The notes under the pieces are model-generated. The model was not told the DNA's origin, ran no database searches, and was given only the letters and a program-made list of their open reading frames with translations. 5,898 nucleotides of DNA from Flavobacteriales bacterium UBA6165 (GTDB taxonomy: Bacteria > Bacteroidota > Bacteroidia > Flavobacteriales_D > Crocinitomicaceae), in the NCBI GenBank assembly GCA_002422285.1, contig DIUF01000056.1, positions 2,844-8,741 of the forward strand, in the 5' to 3' direction. The position numbers and the translations under genes are program-made. The stretch's first letter is position 1. Each line of letters opens with the position of its first letter. Below, piece after piece: positions 1 through 5,898 of this stretch.

Positions 1-1470
1 GTTCAACATTTCGTCTGGCACGTTTGGACAGCTTGTTGGCATTGACAATCCAAAAACCTCGTGGTTGTTGAATTCTACCTTGTCCAACTCGCCGTTCAAA
101 GCAGCTGTAATCATGGCACGTGTGTAAGCCAACTTGATGCGACTTCCAGTACCATAAGAACCGCCTGACCAACCTGTGTTGATCAACCATACTTGTGTAC
201 CTGTTTCAGACATTTTGTTGCCCAACATCTCAGCATATTTCGTTGGGTGTAGTGGTAAAAATGCTTTTCCAAAACAAGCCGAGAACGATGGTTGTGGCTC
301 TGTTACACCAACCTCTGTACCTGCAACCTTCGCTGTGTAACCAGAAATGAAGTGGTACATCGCCTGACCTGGAGTCAAACGAGAAATTGGAGGCAATACA
401 CCAAAGGCATCAGCCGTCAAAAAGAAAATATTTTTTGGGTCCTTACCCACTGATGGCACAGCCACGTTATCAATGTGGTGGATCGGATAAGAAACACGCG
501 TGTTTTCTGTGATGCTGCCATCTGTGTAGTCTGGTTCAGTTGTGTTTTCTTGGAACACGATGTTTTCCAAGATAGCACCAAACTTAATGGCATCGTAAAT
601 CTGTGGCTCTTTCTCTTTAGACAAATCGATACATTTTGCGTAGCATCCGCCTTCAAAATTGAACACCGAACCGTTGGTCCAACCGTGCTCATCGTCACCA
701 ATCAAATTTCTTTCTGGATCAGAAGAAAGCGTTGTTTTTCCTGTACCAGAAAGGCCGAAGAAAATGGCAGTATCGCCGTCTTTGCCAATGTTTGCCGAAC
801 AGTGCATGGGAAGTACGTTGCGCTCGTGTGGCAAAACGAAATTCAAAACAGAGAAAATACCTTTTTTGATTTCGCCCGTGTAAGCCGTTCCACCAATGAT
901 AATCATCTTTTTGGTGAAATTGATTACCGCAAAATTGGACTGACGCGTACCGTCGATGGCTGGATCTGCTTTGAAACCCGGCGCACATACGACGTGCCAA
1001 TCCGGCATAAAGTCTTCGATTTCTGAAGCTTCTGGACGCAAGAACATGTTGTAAGCGAACATATTTGACCAAGGGAATTCCGTTACCACACGCACATTCA
1101 TGCGGAAAGTAGGATCGGCGCAAACATAAGCATCGCGTACATACACTTCTCTACCCGCCAAATAAGCCTTCATGCGGTTGTAAAGATTATCAAACTTAGC
1201 GGCATCGAAAGCAATATTGATATCACCCCACCAAACGGAATCTTTAGTATTGTCGTCCAAAACGATGAATCTGTCCTTTGGAGAACGTCCAGTAAACTCA
1301 CCTGTTGAAACACACAAAGCTCCTGAACTGGCCAGAACACCTTGTCCGTTGATGATTGTTTCTTCCACCAATTCAGCTGGAGTTAAGTTCCAATACGTTG
1401 CGCCCAGATTTGTCAATCCAATTGATGCTGACAAATCGCTGTTGCGCCCTTTGATTCCAAAATCGCTCAT
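1..1470 (-). CDS. pckA: Phosphoenolpyruvate carboxykinase (ATP), 3' end missing
   Basis: This enzyme converts oxaloacetate plus ATP to phosphoenolpyruvate, CO2 and ADP in the cytoplasm, the entry step of gluconeogenesis. I translated the minus strand from the ATG at 1470 and found 490 uninterrupted codons to the window edge. The family is usually about 530-540 residues, so roughly 45 C-terminal residues are missing. Visible motifs, in order: substrate-binding GEFTGRSPKDRF (57-68, Arg62); AYTGEIKKG (196-204, Tyr197 and metal/substrate lysines 202-203); MHCSANIG with metal-ligand His223; P-loop GLSGTGKTT (239-247); kinase-2 motif LIGDDEHGW (256-264, Asp259/Asp260); ENTRVSYP (322-329, Arg325); and the nucleotide-site NTGWSGGSYGTGSR (431-444). 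All key residues of the ATP-dependent class are present, so it should be active. The start gives the expected N-terminal length. It has no Shine-Dalgarno sequence, only an A-rich leader. The gene lies 97 nt beyond yajC on the same strand and appears to have its own promoter. Confidence 0.97.
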   Translation of the reverse strand, partial: MSDFGIKGRNSDLSASIGLTNLGATYWNLTPAELVEETIINGQGVLASSGALCVSTGEFTGRSPKDRFIVLDDNTKDSVWWGDINIAFDAAKFDNLYNRMKAYLAGREVYVRDAYVCADPTFRMNVRVVTEFPWSNMFAYNMFLRPEASEIEDFMPDWHVVCAPGFKADPAIDGTRQSNFAVINFTKKMIIIGGTAYTGEIKKGIFSVLNFVLPHERNVLPMHCSANIGKDGDTAIFFGLSGTGKTTLSSDPERNLIGDDEHGWTNGSVFNFEGGCYAKCIDLSKEKEPQIYDAIKFGAILENIVFQENTTEPDYTDGSITENTRVSYPIHHIDNVAVPSVGKDPKNIFFLTADAFGVLPPISRLTPGQAMYHFISGYTAKVAGTEVGVTEPQPSFSACFGKAFLPLHPTKYAEMLGNKMSETGTQVWLINTGWSGGSYGTGSRIKLAYTRAMITAALNGELDKVEFNNHEVFGLSMPTSCPNVPDEMLN

Positions 1471-1493
1471 AATTTTAGTTTTTTTAGAGACTG

Positions 1494-1501
1494 CAAAATT
1501 A
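1494..1501 (-). promoter_or_regulatory. Candidate Bacteroidota -7 element for pckA
   Basis: On the minus strand this reads TAATTTTG, an exact match to the Bacteroidota primary-sigma -7 consensus TAnnTTTG. It lies 23 nt upstream of the pckA ATG, which would give a short leader of about 15-20 nt. No TTG sits at the usual 17-23 nt spacing upstream, so the -33 half is missing or weak. The match is short and could occur by chance in AT-rich DNA. Confidence 0.45.
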
Positions 1502-1514
1502 AGATTAATGCAAA

Positions 1515-1526
1515 CGTTGATTAACG
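1515..1526. repeat. 12-bp near-palindrome upstream of pckA (possible operator)
   Basis: The plus strand reads CGTTGATTAACG. Five of the six base positions in each half are complementary, the exception being 1519/1522. It lies just upstream of the candidate -7 element, where an activator or repressor could bind. I cannot tie it to a known regulator, and a 12-bp near-palindrome in AT-rich DNA may be coincidence. Confidence 0.2.
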
Positions 1527-1534
1527 ATTTGTTG

Positions 1535-1553
1535 AAGATGTTTTCCACATCTC
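1535..1553 (-). terminator. Weak stem-loop after yajC, possible terminator
   Basis: Read on the minus strand, this forms a stem of seven pairs (GAGATGT with ACATCTT, the outermost a G-U pair) around a GGAAA loop. It begins 15 nt past the yajC stop codon, the right place to end the ldh-nusB-DUF1573-yajC transcript. No U-run follows and the stem is AT-rich, so it is not a classical intrinsic terminator. Partial read-through into pckA is possible. Confidence 0.3.
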
Positions 1554-1567
1554 ATGTAACTTATGCA

Positions 1568-1834
1568 CTATTTTTGTGGAGCTTCAACATCAGCAAACGA
1601 AGATGCCACTGCTGATTTTTCCACACGAATTTTAGCTGAATCACACGACAATAAAATCGTTGTGTCGTTGATTTCCAAAACCTTACCATGAATTCCGCCG
1701 ATGGTAACAACTTTGTCGCCAACGGCAAGAGCTTCACGGAATTTTTTCAATTCCTTTTGTTTTTTCATTTGTGGTCTGATCATAAAAAAATAAAAAACCA
1801 CGATAACCAAAACTGGTAATAAAAGAGCATCCAT
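1568..1834 (-). CDS. yajC: YajC, Sec translocase accessory subunit
   Basis: An 88-residue single-pass inner-membrane protein that associates with SecDF and the SecYEG translocon. Residues 2-19 form the membrane helix (MDALLLPVLVIVVFYFFM). The family motif IRPQMKKQKE follows at 19-28, then a basic stretch, then the small cytoplasmic domain with GDKVVTIGGIHGKV (39-52) and the KIRVEKSAV strand (68-76). These are the standard YajC landmarks in the standard order, and the length is near the family norm of about 85-110. The start is fixed by the membrane helix beginning directly after Met1. It lies 28 nt after the DUF1573 gene with no clear promoter between them, so it is probably the last gene of the operon led by ldh. 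secDF is not in the window. Confidence 0.93.
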   Translation of the reverse strand: MDALLLPVLVIVVFYFFMIRPQMKKQKELKKFREALAVGDKVVTIGGIHGKVLEINDTTILLSCDSAKIRVEKSAVASSFADVEAPQK

Positions 1835-1862
1835 AAAATAGATTGTTTAATTGTTTGAAAAA

Positions 1863-2255
1863 TTAATACTTCACCAACACTGTACCTGTAATAACTAGAG
1901 GAATATCCGTTGGCTTTGTGTTGGCAAAAACGGTAACTTTTTTAAAGATTTCCCCATTCTGTTCTTTGGTGTCCACTTCGGCATCCACCCATGCTGTTTT
2001 CCCAGGGTCAACAGCATCTTTGCAATAATCTGCCAATGTACAACCACAAGATGGTTTCACATCAAAAAGTTTCAACGGCACCTTGCCCGTGTTTTTGATT
2101 TCGAAGCGAACTTTAATGACTTCGCCTTGCATTACTTCACCGAAATTGTGGACAAATTCGCCATCCACAGTGGTGTCGTCTGGAAATTTTTCACGGTCAG
2201 ATTTACATGAAAATGCTACAAGAGCCAAAAATGTGATAAACAATAAATTACGCAT
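1863..2255 (-). CDS. DUF1573 family lipoprotein
   Basis: A 130-residue secreted protein of the DUF1573 family, whose biochemical role is unknown to me. The N-terminus is a lipoprotein signal: a basic start (MRN), a hydrophobic core (LLFITFLALVA) and a cleavage site before Cys17 (VAFSC). The remainder is one Ig-like beta domain. It carries the family signatures NFGEVMQGEVIKVRFEIKNTG (38-57, residue 37 being H), VKPSCGCTLADY (66-77, Cys70 and Cys72) and a DTKEQNGEIFKKVTVFAN strand pair (95-112). There is a third cysteine at 78. The start codon lies 2 nt after the nusB stop codon, so translation is probably coupled to nusB. It precedes yajC. The spacing and shared strand suggest co-transcription, but they do not reveal the function. 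Family assignment is confident; any role in the envelope is inference from the lipoprotein signal. Confidence 0.9.
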   Translation of the reverse strand: MRNLLFITFLALVAFSCKSDREKFPDDTTVDGEFVHNFGEVMQGEVIKVRFEIKNTGKVPLKLFDVKPSCGCTLADYCKDAVDPGKTAWVDAEVDTKEQNGEIFKKVTVFANTKPTDIPLVITGTVLVKY

Positions 2256-2257
2256 AA

Positions 2258-3223
2258 CTAGTTCAATTTAGTATTTAACAAACCTCTACCCTCCTTGTTT
2301 ACTTTACCGTTTTCTTGTAAGCGCGCAATAGCTTTGTCCAAGATTCCGTTGATAAAGGAGTTGCTTTTCGGTGTGGAATAATATTTAGATATTTCAATAT
2401 ATTCATTCAACGAAACATTCAGCGGAATCGTTGGGAAATCTTTCATCTCTGTGATGGCCATAGACATGAGCAAAACATCAATTTTTGCAATTCTGTCCAA
2501 TTCCCAATTCACAGCCAATTCATCGATCATGACCAAATTTTCGTCGTAATCCATAATCGACTTGCGGAAAAGGCTTTTCATGAAATCAATCTCTTCTTTG
2601 TCCGCTGTGTAAAAAGCGAGCATTTTGTTTTCCGCTCCCTCTTCCTCTTTGAAAGTTTTGATGGTCTTAATAACCATGGAGCACATCAAGTCAATATCGT
2701 CTTGCCAATGGATGTTCTCTTCTTCAAAATAGGTCAAAAGAAAAGGTGAATTGGCGATATTCTCTTTGAAAAATGCAATTGCAAAAGCTTTATCTGACTC
2801 AAAATCATCATCTTCGCTATTCATGTAAAGCACATAACTTTCTGATTCTTTGACCTGATTGAAGGTTTTGCGGAAAATTTCGCGCTTGATATCTGTGTTC
2901 CAATTCACTTTTCTATTTTGCGATTCACGACGCAACTCAGGGAGTTCATCAATGATGGCAAAAATGCGATTGTCCACAAACTTTCTGCTTGGATTCAAAT
3001 CCTCTTTGGTGGGTTGCAATTTGTTTTTAGACTCCTCAAGCTTATTCTCAGCAATCAACTTCATTTCGTTGAATGTGAGCATGAGGTAAACATACAAATC
3101 AAATATACGTTCCACATTGTGAAGCAGCAGTTTTTCATGCTTCACAAAATCTGGATTCTCGTCTTGTAAATAAGCATAGAGCGCTTGGAGCACTTTAATA
3201 CGAAGGTGTCTTCTATTGATCAT
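2258..3223 (-). CDS. nusB: NusB, transcription antitermination factor (long Bacteroidota form)
   Basis: NusB binds boxA RNA together with NusE (ribosomal protein S10) to support antitermination of rRNA operons. The protein has 321 residues, against about 140 in E. coli. The first NusB helix is recognisable at the extreme N-terminus (NRRHLRIKVLQALYAYLQ, 3-20). The rest of the fold appears only near the C-terminus: LFRKSIMDY (218-226), NWELDRIAKIDVLLMSMAITEM (239-260), PLNVSLNEYIEISKYYS (267-283) and SFINGILDKAIARL (289-302). Between lie about 190 residues rich in charged helices (for example EDDDFESDK at 137-145) that ordinary NusB lacks. Long NusB proteins are, as far as I recall, normal in Bacteroidota. 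The start gives the N-terminal helix directly and lies 6 nt after the dehydrogenase stop codon. There is no clear Shine-Dalgarno, so translation is likely coupled to the upstream gene. Confidence 0.92.
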   Translation of the reverse strand: MINRRHLRIKVLQALYAYLQDENPDFVKHEKLLLHNVERIFDLYVYLMLTFNEMKLIAENKLEESKNKLQPTKEDLNPSRKFVDNRIFAIIDELPELRRESQNRKVNWNTDIKREIFRKTFNQVKESESYVLYMNSEDDDFESDKAFAIAFFKENIANSPFLLTYFEEENIHWQDDIDLMCSMVIKTIKTFKEEEGAENKMLAFYTADKEEIDFMKSLFRKSIMDYDENLVMIDELAVNWELDRIAKIDVLLMSMAITEMKDFPTIPLNVSLNEYIEISKYYSTPKSNSFINGILDKAIARLQENGKVNKEGRGLLNTKLN

Positions 3224-3229
3224 TAAGTG

Positions 3230-4342
3230 CTATAAAGGAAGTTTTACTTTGCCGATGGCTATAATACGCTCTTCAGCCATTTTATTGGCGATTACGTGTG
3301 TTGGAATATTTTCATTGCGTGAACGCTGCACGATATTCAAAATTGTAGTGTAAATATCGCCGGCCTTGTTCATGGCCCATTCTGCGCTCAAACCTTTCAC
3401 TTCAGCATAGCAGTTCATCACACCACCCGCGTTGATGGCGTAGTCTGGAGCGTAAATAATACCTTTTTCCAAAACTGCTTTACCGTGGATGTTTTCATGC
3501 GCCAATTGGTTGTTTGCTGCTCCAGCAATAATGGCGCATTTCAATTTTGCCAAAGATTCATCGTTTACCGTTGCACCTAAGGCACATGGCGCGTAGATAT
3601 CCATATCCAAATCGTAAATAGCATCATTGGCAACGATTTCCACTTGTGGATGAGCACTCTTGATTTTCTGCAAAGAGCCTTCGAAGATGTCAGAAACATA
3701 CACTTTAGCTCCTTCTTTCACCAAATGACCAACGAGGCTAGAGCCAACGCTACCAACACCTTGCACCAAGACTCTTTTGCCTTCCAAGTTGTCCGAGCCA
3801 TAGGCTACTTTAGCAGCAGCTTTCATACCAGCATAAGTGCCATAAGCAGTAACCGGAGATGGATCGCCACTTTTTCCTGGCAAACCAACAACATGGTTTG
3901 TTTCCATGTTCACATAAACCATGTCTGCTGGAGATATTCCAACGTCTTCGGCTGTGATGTATTTTCCTCCAAGAGAATTGACGAATTTTCCGAAACGACG
4001 CATCATTGCTTCGCTTTTCATGGTGCGGGCATCACCGATAATTACGGCTTTTCCACCACCCAAATTCAAACCAGAAATGGAGTTTTTATAAGTCATACCG
4101 CGCGACAAACGTAGGACATCTACCAAGGCCTCATTTTCGTTTTGATACGCCCACATACGTGTTCCGCCCAAAGCTGGACCTAAAACAGTGTTGTGAACCC
4201 CAATGATTGCTTTTAGTCCCGTATCAGGGTCGTTACAAAAAAGCAATTGCTCGTGCCCCATTTCGTCCATCCTAAGAATGACGGGATTTGAATCATATTT
4301 TGCTAAAGCGTCTTTAGCCAAGGCCAACTCGTTCGTTTCCAT
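3230..4342 (-). CDS. ldh: Leu/Glu/Phe/Val dehydrogenase family protein, probably leucine dehydrogenase
   Basis: A cytoplasmic NAD-dependent amino-acid dehydrogenase that oxidatively deaminates a branched-chain amino acid (probably L-leucine) to its 2-oxo acid, ammonia and NADH. Length is 370 residues, typical of leucine and valine dehydrogenases and shorter than glutamate dehydrogenase. The N-terminal catalytic domain has HNTVLGPALGGTRMW (50-64), MTYKNS (83-88, Lys86) and GLNLGGGKAVIIG (91-103, catalytic Lys98), then YITAEDVG (128-135, Asp133). The Rossmann domain has VQGVGSVGSSL (193-203, GxGxxG at 195-200) and an acidic residue at the second strand end (VSDIF, Asp218), which favours NAD over NADP. 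GAANNQL (274-280) and APDYAINAGGV (298-308) are also family signatures. Substrate preference among Leu, Val and Ile cannot be settled by eye; phenylalanine is less likely. It is the first gene of the minus-strand group and overlaps nothing. A weak GGAAA sits 5 nt before the start. Confidence 0.93.
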   Translation of the reverse strand: METNELALAKDALAKYDSNPVILRMDEMGHEQLLFCNDPDTGLKAIIGVHNTVLGPALGGTRMWAYQNENEALVDVLRLSRGMTYKNSISGLNLGGGKAVIIGDARTMKSEAMMRRFGKFVNSLGGKYITAEDVGISPADMVYVNMETNHVVGLPGKSGDPSPVTAYGTYAGMKAAAKVAYGSDNLEGKRVLVQGVGSVGSSLVGHLVKEGAKVYVSDIFEGSLQKIKSAHPQVEIVANDAIYDLDMDIYAPCALGATVNDESLAKLKCAIIAGAANNQLAHENIHGKAVLEKGIIYAPDYAINAGGVMNCYAEVKGLSAEWAMNKAGDIYTTILNIVQRSRNENIPTHVIANKMAEERIIAIGKVKLPL

Positions 4343-4380
4343 TATATTTCCAATTTAAACTTTTATTGAGGCTGAATGTT

Positions 4381-4388
4381 TACTTTTG
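4381..4388 (+). promoter_or_regulatory. Candidate Bacteroidota -7 element for the ABC transporter gene
   Basis: TACTTTTG matches the TAnnTTTG consensus exactly and lies 38 nt upstream of the chosen ATG at 4427. The nearest TTG (4366-4368) is 12 nt away, closer than the usual -33 spacing, so the upstream half is doubtful. The element overlaps the extension that an ATG at 4376 would add. If it is the promoter, transcription starts at about 4393, which excludes that earlier start. Confidence 0.45.
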
Positions 4389-4407
4389 CAGACTCAATTA
4401 CAGGGCG

Positions 4408-4415
4408 CAAAATTA
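4408..4415 (-). promoter_or_regulatory. Candidate Bacteroidota -7 element for the ldh-nusB operon
   Basis: The minus strand reads TAATTTTG, matching TAnnTTTG and identical to the pckA element, including the following C (shared 9-mer GCAAAATTA on the plus strand). It would start transcription near 4403 and leave a leader of about 60 nt before the dehydrogenase ATG. No TTG lies at the expected -33 distance. Confidence 0.4.
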
Positions 4416-4426
4416 GTAATATTCCA

Positions 4427-5898
4427 ATGAAGTCTCTCAGTTATCTCAACAAATATTTAATCAAATACAAATGGCTGCTTATCTGGGGGACGGTGTTTGT
4501 TGCTCTTTCCAATCTGTTCTATGTGTTCATGCCCATGATTGCCAAGGAATCATTGGATCATATTATTGTTTTGGCAAAAGATTCAAGTATAGAACGCAAT
4601 CTGTGGCTGTTGAGCTTCCAAATTGCAGGACTTTACATGCTTTTTGCAGCAATTAAGGGTTTATTCTTGTTTTTTACACGCCAAACCATCATCAAAGCCT
4701 CACGATTTATTGAATATGACTTGAAAAATGAGATTTATCAGAAATATCAGGATCTCAGCTACTCGTTTTACAGAAAGAATCAAACCGGTGACCTCATCAA
4801 CCGCATTTCAGAAGATGTAAACCACGTGCGCATGTATTTGGGACCAGGCATTATGTATGGCGTGAATCTATTGGTGATGTTCCTCCTCGTATTGCCAGCC
4901 ATGTGGTATTATAGCCCAGAATTGAGTTTGTATGCCTTGGCGCCACTGCCAATAATGTCCTATTTGATTTACAAGGTAAGTGCCACTATGAATGCCCAAA
5001 GCGCCGAAGTGCAACGCAAACAATCGGACATTTCAACTTTTGTGCAGGAATCCTTCAGTGGTATCAACATCATCAAGACTTATTTGCGTGAACAACACAA
5101 AGCCAGTGAATTTTCGGGAACTGCAGAAAATTACAAAGTGGCTAACTTGAAACTGGCTTTAACTAACGGCTTATTCATGCCCACCATTCTCTTCCTCATC
5201 GGACTGAGTAACATCATCACCATATATGCGGGAATCAATTTGATTGCCGAGGGAGTAATTACTGAAGGTGTGGTGTTGAGCTTTATCTTTTACATCAACA
5301 TGCTCACGTGGCCCATGGCGAGTTTGGGTTGGGTAACCTCCTTGATTCAGCGCGCAGAAGCATCACAAGCCAGAATCAACAACTTTTTGGAAGAACAAGA
5401 AGCCCTATTTGTGGATGGCGATATTGCTTTGGATTCCATTAACCAAATTGAATTTAAAAACGTCAACTACAAATTTGCCAACAGCAGCACTCCAACATTG
5501 AATGACTTGAATTTCACCATTCCAAAAGGTAGCAAGACCGGGATTGTTGGTCGAACAGGAACAGGAAAAAGTACCATCATCAATTTAATTTTCCGTCATT
5601 TGGATCCAAGCTCAGGACATGTCTTGGTCAATGGTCGACCACTGCCCGACTTTCAAATCAAAACCTACCGCAAAATGATTGGTGCGGTGCCGCAAGAAGT
5701 ATTTTTGTTTTCAGACACCATTGGCAACAACATCCGCTTTGGTTTGCCCGAAGACACGCCCGATGAAGCCGTACTCGATGCCGCGATTTTCGCCCACGTG
5801 CACCACAACATAGAAGAATTTGAAGACCAATACGACACCGTTTTGGGTGAACGAGGCATCAACCTCAGTGGCGGCCAAAAACAAAGAATCAGTTTGGC
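4427..5898 (+). CDS. ABC exporter half-transporter (membrane plus ATPase domains), 3' end missing
   Basis: A type I ABC exporter with a fused membrane domain and nucleotide-binding domain, expected to work as a dimer in the inner membrane. 490 complete codons are present; the family is usually about 580-600. Hydrophobic segments fall roughly at 16-38, 60-84, 143-162, 165-182, 250-275 and 283-303, consistent with six helices. The loop FYRKNQTGDLINRISEDV (114-131) is the typical coupling-helix region. In the ATPase domain I see an A-loop tyrosine (348), Walker A GRTGTGKST (375-383), Q-loop VPQEVFLFSDTI (421-432, Gln423) and signature LSGGQKQR (480-487). Walker B and the H-loop lie beyond the edge. 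ATG 4427 gives the expected N-terminus (MKSLSYLNKY). An in-frame ATG at 4376 would add 17 residues and cover the candidate promoter, so I reject it. Substrate is unknown; lipid or drug export (MsbA-like) is possible. It is divergent from ldh. Confidence 0.94.
   Translation, partial: MKSLSYLNKYLIKYKWLLIWGTVFVALSNLFYVFMPMIAKESLDHIIVLAKDSSIERNLWLLSFQIAGLYMLFAAIKGLFLFFTRQTIIKASRFIEYDLKNEIYQKYQDLSYSFYRKNQTGDLINRISEDVNHVRMYLGPGIMYGVNLLVMFLLVLPAMWYYSPELSLYALAPLPIMSYLIYKVSATMNAQSAEVQRKQSDISTFVQESFSGINIIKTYLREQHKASEFSGTAENYKVANLKLALTNGLFMPTILFLIGLSNIITIYAGINLIAEGVITEGVVLSFIFYINMLTWPMASLGWVTSLIQRAEASQARINNFLEEQEALFVDGDIALDSINQIEFKNVNYKFANSSTPTLNDLNFTIPKGSKTGIVGRTGTGKSTIINLIFRHLDPSSGHVLVNGRPLPDFQIKTYRKMIGAVPQEVFLFSDTIGNNIRFGLPEDTPDEAVLDAAIFAHVHHNIEEFEDQYDTVLGERGINLSGGQKQRISL

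Noticed and set aside
475..1026. 183-codon plus-strand open frame opposite pckA
   Set aside because: It lies antisense to strongly conserved pckA codons, including the P-loop region, and its translation shows no recognisable domain. It is a shadow of the real gene.
719..1123. 134-codon minus-strand open frame inside pckA in another frame
   Set aside because: It overlaps the true pckA frame, which carries all the catalytic motifs, and its arginine-rich translation resembles nothing known.
1..1470. Possible frameshift or pseudogene in pckA
   Set aside because: Codon-by-codon reading of the minus strand shows one continuous frame with all active-site motifs. It is only cut by the window edge.
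1217..1615. 132-codon plus-strand open frame across the pckA start, the intergenic gap and the yajC end
   Set aside because: It runs antisense to two real genes and their spacer, and its translation has no recognisable domain.
3644..4114. 156-codon plus-strand open frame opposite the dehydrogenase gene
   Set aside because: It is antisense to the catalytic and Rossmann motifs of the dehydrogenase and has a low-complexity His/Ser/Phe-rich product. No promoter or start signal supports it.
4376..4426. In-frame upstream ATG at 4376 that would extend the ABC exporter by 17 residues
   Set aside because: The added segment is not typical of the family N-terminus and contains the best promoter match, so initiation at 4427 is more likely.

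Overview
The window looks like ordinary core chromosome of a Bacteroidota bacterium, most likely from the Flavobacteriales or a near relative. Four things point there: an AT-rich sequence with A/T-rich, Shine-Dalgarno-poor starts; promoter elements of the Bacteroidota type (TAnnTTTG); a NusB of 321 residues, about twice the usual bacterial length; and the neighbour set nusB / DUF1573 lipoprotein / yajC, which I recall as common in this phylum. Species cannot be read from the sequence. I saw no mobile element, CRISPR array, RNA gene or obviously foreign segment.

Layout, left to right. Positions 1-1470 (minus strand) hold the first 490 codons of pckA, an ATP-dependent phosphoenolpyruvate carboxykinase whose C-terminus runs off the left edge. 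A 97-nt gap (1471-1567) carries a candidate pckA promoter, a near-palindrome and a small stem-loop. Positions 1568-4342 (minus strand) are a tightly packed group transcribed in the order leucine dehydrogenase-like gene, nusB, DUF1573 lipoprotein gene, yajC, with gaps of 6, 2 and 28 nt. An 84-nt divergent intergenic region (4343-4426) holds one TAnnTTTG element for each direction. From 4427 to the right edge (plus strand) lies a type I ABC exporter half-transporter, cut off just after its signature motif.

Functionally, the dehydrogenase feeds branched-chain amino acids into catabolism, and PckA links TCA-cycle oxaloacetate to gluconeogenesis. NusB (rRNA antitermination), YajC (Sec translocon accessory) and the lipoprotein are growth and envelope housekeeping. 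No dedicated new system is evident. The points most worth a second look are the face-to-face promoter arrangement between the dehydrogenase and ABC genes, the large insertion inside the NusB fold, and the operon linkage of an amino-acid dehydrogenase to nusB.
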